Shown here: one piece after another, positions 1-5,548 of the stretch
Position numbering within the stretch: position 1 is the stretch's first letter
How the letters are laid out: each line of letters begins with the position of its first letter
Origin: JANQPX01 sp039028235
GTDB lineage: Bacteria; Pseudomonadota; Alphaproteobacteria; Geminicoccales; Geminicoccaceae
Assembly (NCBI GenBank): GCA_039028235.1
Contig: JBCCIN010000332.1
Location: 1-6,041, forward strand
Length of the DNA: 6,041 nt
Reading direction: 5' to 3'
The notes under the pieces: model-generated
The model's database searches: none
Seen by the model: the letters and a program-made list of their open reading frames with translations, nothing else
Told to the model about the DNA's origin: nothing
Position numbers and translations under genes: made by a program

Positions 1-109
1 AGTCGACATCCGGATGCTCATCGAGGGGCGAGAGATCAAAGTCGGGGAAGGCCTGACTGCCATCCGCCTTCTTGAAGTCGCCACTCAACGCCACCCGAAA
101 GCTGCTCAT
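1..109 (-). CDS. Putative D-isomer-specific 2-hydroxyacid dehydrogenase, N-terminus only (runs off left edge)
   Basis: The frame opens with ATG at 109-107 and stays open to the window edge, giving 36 residues that begin MSSFRVALSGDF and contain PDFDLSPLDEHPDVD. The pattern 'F-x-VALSGDF-x-KADG-x-x-AFPDFDLSPL' resembles, from memory, the extreme N-terminus of a subgroup of NAD-dependent D-2-hydroxyacid dehydrogenases; the catalytic and Rossmann regions would lie outside the window. I prefer ATG109 to the in-frame ATG115 because a run of six G residues (121-116) sits 6 nt before ATG109 but directly abuts ATG115. It begins 70 nt after the aldolase stop on the same strand, which suggests one operon. 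If the family call is right, it would interconvert a 2-hydroxy acid and a 2-oxo acid, fitting an aldolase neighbour. The coding call is fairly secure; the family call rests on only 36 residues. Confidence 0.62.
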   Translation of the reverse strand, partial: MSSFRVALSGDFKKADGSQAFPDFDLSPLDEHPDVD

Positions 110-115
110 CGCCAT

Positions 116-122
116 CCCCCCT
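116..122 (-). promoter_or_regulatory. Ribosome binding site deciding the dehydrogenase start
   Basis: On the minus strand AGGGGGG lies 6 nt upstream of ATG109. The spacing supports ATG109 over ATG115, which would leave no gap. Confidence 0.5.
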
Positions 123-179
123 GAACGTCACGCCCGAACATTGCCAAGCCCGAAGACCGCGTTTCCCCTCCTTACGATG

Positions 180-1046
180 TTATGTTTTCTTCGCTCTCGA
201 TCGACTCTTCGCCGGACCGCGCTTCGCTGCCGCTCCGGATCTGGCCACCGGTTTCGCCCGCGCCTTCCGTTTGTCCGCGGCATCACGAATGGCCGTGACC
301 GCTGAACCCACCGCCTGTTGCAGGGTCCAGACGTCGCCGGAGTAGCAGATGAAGTCATGGCCGGCGCGATTGAGCTTGATGCCCTCCTCGACCGTCGGCA
401 CGAGGCGCCCGAGCGCTTTCCTGTGAGTCTCGCAGGCCTTGGTCACCTCCTTGACCACATTCTTGAAGAGCCGATGCTCGAACTCGCCGGGAATGCCAAG
501 CGACGCCGACAGATCGAAATGGCCGATCCAGAGGCAATCCACTCCTTTGACTGCCGCGATTTCATCGGCGTTGGCGACCCCTTCGGCTGTCTCGATCTGC
601 GCGAACAGCGTCGTGCGCTTGTTGGCCGCCGCGAGCTTCTCCATGGTCGGACCCGGCAGGTAGCGATCATGGGCGATGCCGAGCGCCACGCCGCGTCCGC
701 CTTCGGGATGATACTTCAAGCTGTTGACCACCTCCTTAGCCTGCTCGGCCGTGCCGATCATCGGCACCATGATACCTTCCGCGCCCATGTCGGCAGCGCG
801 CGCGATATGGTTGTACTCATCCGACGGCACCCGGACGATGGTCGGCAGATCGGCAGCCTGCATGTAGCGGAGAACGCTCTTGATGGTCTCGAAGCTAAAA
901 CCGGAATGCTCGGTGTCGAAAAGGGCGAAATCGCACCCGGCTCCCTTCAGGATCTGGCCGATCCCGGGGGTCGCGAACTCGACGATGAAATGGCCGATCT
1001 TGACGTCCTTCGATCGGGCCATGGCTTTGAGGCTAGGCGCCGCCAT
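180..1046 (-). CDS. HpcH/HpaI-family class II aldolase with basic C-terminal tail
   Basis: A 288-residue protein of the HpcH/HpaI aldolase/citrate lyase family, cytoplasmic (beta/alpha)8 enzymes that cleave or form 4-hydroxy-2-oxo acids to give pyruvate plus an aldehyde, using a divalent metal. Motifs seen in order: FDTEHS (43-48, His47 matching the catalytic His of E. coli HpcH), IVRVP (70-74, Arg72 that binds the oxo acid), MGAEGIMVPM (87-96), YHPEGGRG (112-119), QIET (150-153, Glu152 metal ligand) and GHFDLSASLG (175-184, Asp178 metal ligand). All catalytic positions appear intact; the usual GP before x-DLS is GH here. ATG1046 is preceded by AGGAG about 8-9 nt upstream. The family usually ends near 255-260 residues; residues 257-288 form an added Lys/Arg/Ala/Pro-rich tail. 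It is followed by the partial dehydrogenase, a plausible pathway partner. The true substrate cannot be read; some relatives act on ketodeoxy sugar acids. Confidence 0.93.
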   Translation of the reverse strand: MAAPSLKAMARSKDVKIGHFIVEFATPGIGQILKGAGCDFALFDTEHSGFSFETIKSVLRYMQAADLPTIVRVPSDEYNHIARAADMGAEGIMVPMIGTAEQAKEVVNSLKYHPEGGRGVALGIAHDRYLPGPTMEKLAAANKRTTLFAQIETAEGVANADEIAAVKGVDCLWIGHFDLSASLGIPGEFEHRLFKNVVKEVTKACETHRKALGRLVPTVEEGIKLNRAGHDFICYSGDVWTLQQAVGSAVTAIRDAADKRKARAKPVARSGAAAKRGPAKSRSRAKKT

Positions 1047-1103
1047 GCCAAAGGTCTCCTGTCAGAATTGATGGTAAAGGGCATGCAATGTTCGCGTCCG
1101 CCA

Positions 1104-1117
1104 TGGCATGCGTGCCA
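1104..1117. promoter_or_regulatory. Dyad TGGCA-N4-TGCCA upstream of aldolase (candidate operator)
   Basis: A 14-bp inverted repeat, TGGCATGCGTGCCA on the plus strand, sits 57 nt upstream of the aldolase start. Two 5-bp arms with a 4-bp spacer fit a dimeric repressor or activator site near a promoter. There is no regulator gene in the window to pair with it, and no convincing -35/-10 pair was found around it. It could be chance in GC-rich DNA. Confidence 0.2.
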
Positions 1118-1261
1118 AGTCCGATCGGTTGACCCGGCCTCGCAGTTCGCCATGCGTCGCACGAATCGATCGCTTCGCCTCCCTCGAAATGGCGGGATCG
1201 GCTTCTCCGGCCGTCGCCTGTTCTTTCTTAACTTTGGCGGGAGGACGCTTCCCCGTCAATT

Positions 1262-1278
1262 GCCGAGGTCGTCTCGGC
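1262..1278 (-). terminator. Short stem-loop just after the LysE-family gene
   Basis: A 6-bp stem (GCCGAG pairing with CTCGGC) with a 5-nt loop begins 13 nt after the exporter's TAA stop on the minus strand. No U-tract follows, so it is not a canonical intrinsic terminator; it may only be a 3'-end stabilising hairpin or chance. Confidence 0.2.
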
Positions 1279-1291
1279 CGACGAAAGGACG

Positions 1292-1921
1292 TTATTGGCG
1301 GGTCAACGCCAGCTTCACGCCGAGCGCGACGAGCACACCGCCACCGAGCCTCTGGGCGATCCGGGCGCTTTGGCCGGAACGTCGAAGAAAGGAGACCACC
1401 TTATCGGCGAGCAGCACGGTCACGACGTCGGCCGAGCTGAAGGCCAGATTGACGATCACACCGAGGATCAAGAACTGGGCGGCGACCGGCAAAGCGGCGC
1501 CCGGATCGACAAACTGCGGCAGAAAGGCGAGAAAGAAGAGCGCCACTTTGGGATTCAAAATCTCGACGACCATGCTTTCCAGCAGTGCTCGCTGGTCGGT
1601 CTTGGCCGGAAGTTCGATCGTACCGCCAGCGGCAGTCTGCTGCCGCCACATGCTGATGCCGAGCCAGATAAGGTAGGCCGCTCCCGCCAGCTTGAGGGCC
1701 AGGTAAAGCGTGGGCACATAATGTAGCACGGCGGAGAGGCCGAGCGCTGCGGCGATCACATGCAGATAACAGCCGAGATGGATACCGAACGCCGCCATAA
1801 ACCCCGCCCGCCGGCCGCGCGCGACGGTCTGGGCGGCCGTATACAGAAGGGCTGGTCCTGGAAAATAGGCAAACAGCGCTGTCGCGATCGCGAAGGGAAT
1901 CAGAAGATCGAGGCCCGGCAT
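1292..1921 (-). CDS. LysE/RhtB-family amino acid (small solute) exporter
   Basis: A 209-residue polytopic inner-membrane protein of the LysE/RhtB superfamily, which exports amino acids or related metabolites using the proton gradient. Visible hydrophobic segments lie roughly at residues 4-26, 40-65, 67-90, 113-137, 145-170 and 190-206, the expected six-helix pattern. Family motifs are FPGPALLY (20-27), GRRAGFMAAFGIHLG (36-50) and ILNPKVALFFLAFLPQF (121-137, with the conserved NPK). Length is typical for the family. An upstream in-frame GTG at 1951 would add 10 polar residues but has no ribosome binding site; ATG1921 has GGGG 6 nt upstream and puts the first helix at the N-terminus, so I chose it. 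It is separated by 359 nt from the upstream rraA-like gene and by 245 nt from the downstream aldolase, so it is probably its own transcription unit. The substrate cannot be predicted. Confidence 0.93.
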   Translation of the reverse strand: MPGLDLLIPFAIATALFAYFPGPALLYTAAQTVARGRRAGFMAAFGIHLGCYLHVIAAALGLSAVLHYVPTLYLALKLAGAAYLIWLGISMWRQQTAAGGTIELPAKTDQRALLESMVVEILNPKVALFFLAFLPQFVDPGAALPVAAQFLILGVIVNLAFSSADVVTVLLADKVVSFLRRSGQSARIAQRLGGGVLVALGVKLALTRQ

Positions 1922-1927
1922 GGCTCG

Positions 1928-1937
1928 CCCCTTTTTT
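1928..1937 (-). promoter_or_regulatory. Ribosome binding site deciding the LysE-family start
   Basis: On the minus strand AAAAAAGGGG ends 6 nt before ATG1921. The alternative GTG at 1951 lacks any purine-rich stretch at the right distance. Confidence 0.5.
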
Positions 1938-2041
1938 GAGGAAGACGGCACCGTCGATCGACGGCCAATTCACTAAGCGCCACGGGGAGCACCGCAGGTC
2001 CAAGTGCAACGTCTTCTTAACCGATTTCTACGAGGATGGTC

Positions 2042-2125
2042 ATCTGGTCCATGCGATCCTGGGAATCCACCCGCCCGCGTAGAGGATGGTTCGGGCGTGG
2101 ATTCCCACGGTCGCATGGACCAGAT
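2042..2125. repeat. Long imperfect palindrome, copy 1 of a dispersed repeat
   Basis: Plus-strand arms: 2042-2056 pairs perfectly over 15 bp with 2111-2125; after a 4-nt weak patch (one T.G wobble, one C-C mismatch) 2061-2070 (GGGAATCCAC) pairs perfectly with 2097-2106; after a 2-nt bulge 2073-2077 pairs with 2092-2096, leaving a 14-nt loop. It shares GGTCCATGCGATCCTG (2046-2061) and GGTCGCATGGACC (2109-2121) exactly with the palindrome at 5229-5310. It is wholly intergenic, 155 nt past the rraA-like stop and 120 nt before the exporter start. No flanking target-site duplication was seen. It fits a REP-like or MITE-like palindromic element; a terminator role is possible but there is no U-tract. 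Confidence 0.85.
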
Positions 2126-2280
2126 CGTCGAGTGTAACGCGGAAAGTTTAAGGTTGCGTCAACGCCAATAAGACGATCCAGTCGAACATTGCAGCCCGAC
2201 CACAACCTACCAGCATACCGCCGAGGTATCGCCTCGTTCGGCGACGACGATCGCAAAAGTCAGCGAGGTGGCCGCGCCAC

Positions 2281-2988
2281 CTAGTGGATTTCGTCGGCGG
2301 CGGCGAGGGCCTGTTCGAGCTTGTCGATCGAGAAGCCCGAACTGCGCGCCGCCGCGAGGATCGGCTCTTCGCGCCGTCCGCAGAGTTCCGCCGCGGCGAC
2401 CACGTCGCGCGCGACCGCATGCGGGATGACAACGGCGCCGTGGCGGTCTGCGTGAATCAGATCGTCCGAGCGCACTACCATGCCGAAGATGTCGACCTCG
2501 CCACCGAAAGACACGGGATGAACCCAGGCGTGAGAGGGCGTGATCTTGCCGCAGAGAATGTCAAAACCCGGCGCCACCGCATCCAGATCGCGCACGCCGC
2601 CATCGGTCACCAGGCCAGCACAGCCGAGACCGAGATGAATGGCGGTGTTGACCTCACCCCAAAAGCAGCCGAAGCCCTTCTTCGAATCCAGGTCCTGCAG
2701 CACGACAATTTTCGGCAGGTCACCGCCGGCCATGTAGCGATAATAGTCCAGACGCCCTTGGCGCATGGCGGCTTTGTCCATCGCCGGCTTTTCCATCGAC
2801 CGGATCATCCCGGTACGCGCATAGCCGACCATGGGCTTTCGCTCGGGGAAGGGGCAGACCATGGTCTCGGTGGTGAAGCCGATCGTTCGGCGCTCCGGCG
2901 CTACCACCTCCAACGCGTTGCAGATGGTCGGAGTGTCGAATTCGGCAAGGGCGGCGAGTTCGTCTTGGCTGAGCGGCTGTTCGGACAT
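2281..2988 (-). CDS. RraA-fold protein, HMG/CHA aldolase-like (often misnamed dimethylmenaquinone methyltransferase)
   Basis: A 235-residue cytoplasmic protein of the RraA-like family. Members include metal-dependent 4-hydroxy-4-methyl-2-oxoglutarate / 4-carboxy-4-hydroxy-2-oxoadipate aldolases and oxaloacetate decarboxylases; the E. coli member RraA binds RNase E instead. Visible marks: FDTPTICNAL (17-26), the core WGEVNTAIHLGLGCAGLVTDG (110-130, shown without its flanks), VRD (132-134) whose Arg-Asp pair binds substrate and metal, and HADRHGAVVIP (179-189). In characterised aldolases, as I recall, an acidic residue 21 positions before the Arg supports metal binding; here that is Glu112. This points to an enzyme more than an RNase E inhibitor. 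Length is normal. ATG2988 has GAGGA 8 nt upstream. It starts 137 nt after the methyltransferase stop, so it may share that transcript or have its own promoter. The exact substrate is unknown. Confidence 0.92.
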   Translation of the reverse strand: MSEQPLSQDELAALAEFDTPTICNALEVVAPERRTIGFTTETMVCPFPERKPMVGYARTGMIRSMEKPAMDKAAMRQGRLDYYRYMAGGDLPKIVVLQDLDSKKGFGCFWGEVNTAIHLGLGCAGLVTDGGVRDLDAVAPGFDILCGKITPSHAWVHPVSFGGEVDIFGMVVRSDDLIHADRHGAVVIPHAVARDVVAAAELCGRREEPILAAARSSGFSIDKLEQALAAADEIH

Positions 2989-3063
2989 GGCGTTTTTCCT
3001 CGATGGCGGAACCTGGATCGCTACTGACGGTATGCTTTGGCATTATCAGCGGCGGCGCTCAAG

Positions 3064-3082
3064 CCGACAGTCGGACATGTCC
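3064..3082. promoter_or_regulatory. Two overlapping palindromes upstream of the rraA-like gene
   Basis: CCGACAGTCGG (3064-3074) and GGACATGTCC (3073-3082) are each perfect palindromes and share two bases. They lie about 75-94 nt upstream of the rraA-like start in a 137-nt intergenic gap. This is a plausible operator position, but no matching regulator is present and no promoter was confidently recognised. Confidence 0.2.
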
Positions 3083-3125
3083 CCAATTTTATCGCATGTT
3101 AAGCTGCGGGCTCGAGCGGATGGCA

Positions 3126-3971
3126 TCACGCCATTGTCCTCGCGACGAACCGGCAGCCACCCAGACGTTCGGCGACCACGCTCTCCACGAAAAAGGTATA
3201 GCCCACTTCCCACTCCTTTTCGCGCGCGGTACCGAAACGGGCGCGCGTCTGGTCGCCGAGGCTTTTGTACATGGCCAGCCGTTCTGTGAGGATGGTCTTG
3301 AGCTCCTCGTTGCGATCGGCGTCCACCAGAATGTCGAAGCCAGCGGTGTGTAGCCACTGCCGGTACTGCTCCTCTGTCGCAAAATTGACCGAAGCCAGCG
3401 CCTTACCAAGCGTCGACATGTCGCCGACCGCAAGCGTCTGTCGCCGGGTCAGGTCGGTGAAAGCGAGGACACCGCCCGGCTTTAGCACGCGAGCGCATTC
3501 TCGAATGACCGCCGCCTTGTCCGGCACATGCAGCAGGGCCTCCTGGCTGATGGCGACGTCGAAGGTCGCATTACCGAACGGCATCGCCTGCGCATCCCCC
3601 GGCTTGAAGTCGACGAGATGATCCAGACCGACGCGTGACGTCAGCCTCTTCGCACCTGCCACACGGCTTTCGGTCAGATCCAGCCCGGTCACGCGACAAC
3701 CTCGAGTATGGGCAAAATAGCGCGCCGGGCCGCCCATGCCGCTGCAGACGTCGAGCACGTGATGATCGGCACCTATGCCGGCATCCTTTGCGAGCGTCTC
3801 GGTAATCTCAATGCCGCCATAGTGATCCTGATCGTAGTCCTGAAGCTCGGCCTCCGTCAGGCCGTCCAGCGCAATGCCGTCTCTCTCCAGTTTCTCCAGG
3901 ATCTGGTGCTCGTTGATAGGATGCGTGTCGTAATAGGTGACGACTGCTTCCTTATGGCTGGACTGCGTCAT
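3126..3971 (-). CDS. Class I SAM-dependent methyltransferase (small-molecule N-methyltransferase-like)
   Basis: A 281-residue cytoplasmic methyltransferase that would transfer a methyl group from S-adenosylmethionine to an unknown acceptor. Rossmann-type motifs are complete: motif I VLDVCSGMGGPARY (72-85), the acidic residue after strand 2 in GLDLT (Asp98), GDAQAMPF (125-132, Asp126 next to the adenine), and the post-motif ARVLKPGGVLAFTD (160-173). The N-terminal YDQDHYGGIE segment (46-55) and the GGPARY motif recall sarcosine/dimethylglycine and phosphoethanolamine N-methyltransferases, so a small amine or acid acceptor is my inference. The C-terminal 80 residues are a helical cap of the kind that selects substrate. 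ATG3971 begins 6 nt after the oxidoreductase stop and has only a weak ribosome site, which suggests translational coupling. Acceptor identity cannot be read from sequence. Confidence 0.9.
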   Translation of the reverse strand: MTQSSHKEAVVTYYDTHPINEHQILEKLERDGIALDGLTEAELQDYDQDHYGGIEITETLAKDAGIGADHHVLDVCSGMGGPARYFAHTRGCRVTGLDLTESRVAGAKRLTSRVGLDHLVDFKPGDAQAMPFGNATFDVAISQEALLHVPDKAAVIRECARVLKPGGVLAFTDLTRRQTLAVGDMSTLGKALASVNFATEEQYRQWLHTAGFDILVDADRNEELKTILTERLAMYKSLGDQTRARFGTAREKEWEVGYTFFVESVVAERLGGCRFVARTMA

Positions 3972-3977
3972 GCCGGA

Positions 3978-5012
3978 TCACACAAAATCGCGAGGATTGA
4001 CGGTCCGCCCGCCGGCAGCCGAGGCGTAGGATGCTTCCGATAGCGCGTAGGTCTTGAGGTTGTCGGCACCGGACGTGTCGGGCTCCCGCCCTTCCCGCAG
4101 GCATTCGACCCAGTGCTCCTGCGTTCTAAGGACGCTCTCCTGAATGCCGTGCCAAGGCTTCTCGGCCCAGTCCAGCAAGATGGGCTCCGCGGTCCGACGC
4201 TCGATCCCGGCTGGGCTGACGACGGTCAGTTCACAGCCATAGTCCAGTCTGACCGAGCCCTCGGCACCGTCCACCTCGATCAGGGTCTCCGGGAAGGGAT
4301 CGGGATCACGCCGGCTGCTATAGGTGGCATCGACCACCGAGGTCACACCATTCTCATGACCGAGCAGCGCTGTCGCCGCATCTTCCCCCTTGATGCCGGG
4401 CTTGATGCTCTGGGTGTGGCAGGTGAGCTCACTGACCTCGCCAAACAGGTAGCGGTCGACGTCGAACAGATGGATGACCAGATCGAGCAGGAGAAAGCGC
4501 TCCTCTTCGGCCAGATAGGGCTGATTGGCATAGACGTCGAAGGCTGTGCGCCAAGCAATCCGGCCGAAAAACGGCTTGCCGATCACCCCGCTATCGAGAA
4601 CCTCACGCACCGCTCTGATCGGCGTCTGGAACCGGAAATTCTCGTGCACCATGAGCGGTACCGCCGCCGCGGCCGCCGCGTCCACGATCGCGCGGCAGTC
4701 TTCGATCGTCGGTGCGAACGGCTTTTGCACGATCATCGGCACGCCATGCGCAGCCGCGAGCTCGGCAAGCGGCCGGTGGGTCGGCATGGTGGTGACGATG
4801 TCGACAAAGTCGAGCTTCTCGGCTTTGAACATTGCCTCAGCATCGTCGTATGCGGACGGAACGCCATGCGCTCCCGCCGTAGCTTCGGCTTTGGCGCGGT
4901 CAAGATCGCAGACGGCGACCAGGTCGACATCGTCGATCTGCCGCCAAGCATGAAGGTGATTCTGCGCAAAAAACCCACAACCGATCACGCCCGCTCGAAA
5001 CCGTCCGCCCAT
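3978..5012 (-). CDS. Gfo/Idh/MocA-family NAD(P)-dependent oxidoreductase
   Basis: A 344-residue cytoplasmic oxidoreductase of the glucose-fructose oxidoreductase / inositol dehydrogenase / MocA family, which oxidise or reduce sugars, cyclitols and their derivatives. The N-terminal Rossmann domain shows GVIGCGFFAQNH (8-19) and CDLD (35-38, Asp36 at the end of strand 2, favouring NAD over NADP). The family EKP motif appears as QKPFA (96-100, Lys97 intact, Glu replaced by Gln), followed by HENFRFQ (123-129). In the C-terminal domain DLVIHLFD (177-184) supplies the Asp177/His181 catalytic pair. Length is normal. The frame is open to an ATG at 5057, but ATG5012 has AGGGAGA 8 nt upstream and puts the dinucleotide-binding strand at the usual place, so I start there. 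It is the first gene of a tight pair with the methyltransferase (6-nt gap). Substrate unknown; a sugar-acid or cyclitol role is an inference. Confidence 0.94.
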   Translation of the reverse strand: MGGRFRAGVIGCGFFAQNHLHAWRQIDDVDLVAVCDLDRAKAEATAGAHGVPSAYDDAEAMFKAEKLDFVDIVTTMPTHRPLAELAAAHGVPMIVQKPFAPTIEDCRAIVDAAAAAAVPLMVHENFRFQTPIRAVREVLDSGVIGKPFFGRIAWRTAFDVYANQPYLAEEERFLLLDLVIHLFDVDRYLFGEVSELTCHTQSIKPGIKGEDAATALLGHENGVTSVVDATYSSRRDPDPFPETLIEVDGAEGSVRLDYGCELTVVSPAGIERRTAEPILLDWAEKPWHGIQESVLRTQEHWVECLREGREPDTSGADNLKTYALSEASYASAAGGRTVNPRDFV

Positions 5013-5020
5013 TCGGAAAT

Positions 5021-5027
5021 TCTCCCT
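5021..5027 (-). promoter_or_regulatory. Ribosome binding site deciding the Gfo/Idh start
   Basis: On the minus strand AGGGAGA lies 8 nt before ATG5012. The ATG at 5057 has only a weak purine stretch upstream and would add 15 basic, non-conserved residues before the Rossmann fold. Confidence 0.6.
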
Positions 5028-5228
5028 GCTTCTTCGCCCTCTCTTGTTGGAGAGCATAGCCTGAGCTCAGTTTTTTAAGAAGCTCGGCTCATCCGGCATG
5101 GCACGATGGTAAGCCCCCTTTTGTTAGGAACTGCGGCAAATCCGGACGCAATTCCCGCGCTCACCCTGACACCACAGCATGCGGCTTAACTGTTTCCTAA
5201 CTCGTTCCTGCTACCCTGAACTCATCCT

Positions 5229-5310
5229 CCAGGTCCATGCGATCCTGAGAGTCCCAGCCTCGCACACCCTCGCAACGCGTGGGCGGACTCCCAGGGTCGC
5301 ATGGACCTGG
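5229..5310. repeat. Long imperfect palindrome, copy 2 of a dispersed repeat
   Basis: Plus-strand arms: 5229-5242 pairs perfectly over 14 bp with 5297-5310; then a T.G wobble (5243/5296), four pairs (5244-5247 with 5292-5295), one mismatch (5248/5291) and six pairs (5249-5254 with 5285-5290), leaving a 30-nt loop. It shares the 16-bp GGTCCATGCGATCCTG (5232-5247) and 13-bp GGTCGCATGGACC (5295-5307) with the copy at 2042-2125, in the same orientation, while the loops are unrelated. It is intergenic, 238 nt past the upstream methyltransferase stop and 216 nt before the oxidoreductase start. No target-site duplication was seen. A mobile or REP-like repeat family is the likeliest reading. Confidence 0.85.
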
Positions 5311-5548
5311 AAATACCTTAGCGCGCAGTTGTTAAGGAAAGATGAACGTTGGAACGGGTAGCGATCTCATGTGGTCGGGATGCAGGCACGATCTCTTTGC
5401 TTCACCGGCTTTGCTTGTCGACTTGGTGTCGCCGCCATTTCGGAGAGCGCTCCAGGCTGAACGTCCATAAATGCGAGGGCGCAAAACTTGGTCTGTCGAC
5501 GATGTTCTGTTCAGCGTTTGCCAACGAAATTGCGGTCGAACCCGGCCA

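Larger units (their letters stand above)
1922..2280. other. 359-nt intergenic region between rraA-like and LysE-like genes
   Basis: I see no credible gene here on either strand. It holds the long palindrome at 2042-2125 and, nearer the rraA-like stop, two short stem-loops: GTGGC-GCG-GCCAC (2268-2280 on the minus strand, immediately after the TAG stop) and a broken hairpin at 2219-2243. Neither is followed by a proper U-tract. The promoter of the exporter gene must lie here if it is transcribed separately, but I could not pick out a convincing -35/-10 pair. Confidence 0.6.
5013..5548. other. 536-nt intergenic region upstream of the Gfo/Idh-methyltransferase pair
   Basis: No gene is supported on either strand; short open frames here have no recognisable protein pattern or good ribosome site. 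It holds the long palindrome at 5229-5310. Nearer the oxidoreductase, 5059-5088 can form an 8-bp hairpin (one bulge, 13-nt loop with an A-run on the minus strand) in the probable leader. The promoter of the pair must lie between the palindrome and 5012, but I could not identify a convincing -35/-10. No intrinsic terminator is visible after the 5549 stop. Confidence 0.6.

Noticed and set aside
106..141. 11-codon frame on the minus strand whose TGA overlaps the dehydrogenase ATG (ATGA)
   Set aside because: The overlap looks like a coupling leader peptide, but the nearest Shine-Dalgarno-like GGAGGGG is over 20 nt upstream and the peptide has no attenuator-like codon run. Chance is likelier.
1101..1118. 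TTGGCACGCATGCC, resembling a sigma-54 -24 element (minus strand)
   Set aside because: The GC at the -12 position is missing at the required spacing, so it is not a sigma-54 promoter.
318..1676. 452-codon open frame on the plus strand
   Set aside because: It lies opposite the aldolase and part of the exporter and crosses their intergenic gap. Its translation has no recognisable motif; it is a typical antisense shadow in GC-rich DNA.
2032..2090. Direct repeat GAGGATGGT at 2032-2040 and 2082-2090
   Set aside because: Only 9 bp; one copy is in the palindrome loop and the other just outside, so it does not flank the element as a target-site duplication would.
2219..2280. Stem-loops after the rraA-like stop as an intrinsic terminator
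   Set aside because: Stems are only 5-6 bp and no U-tract follows directly; recorded only in the intergenic description.
2284..3027. 247-codon plus-strand frame
   Set aside because: It mirrors the rraA-like gene almost end to end; the minus-strand product has clear family motifs and this one has none.
4113..5078. 321-codon plus-strand frame
   Set aside because: Antisense shadow of the Gfo/Idh gene, with no motif and an amino-acid makeup rich in Arg, His and Asp as expected of a shadow frame.
5186..5200. TTAA-N7-CTAA, close to the CtrA box of alphaproteobacteria
   Set aside because: One half-site is off consensus, the site is about 175 nt from the nearest start, and such AT-rich half-sites occur by chance.
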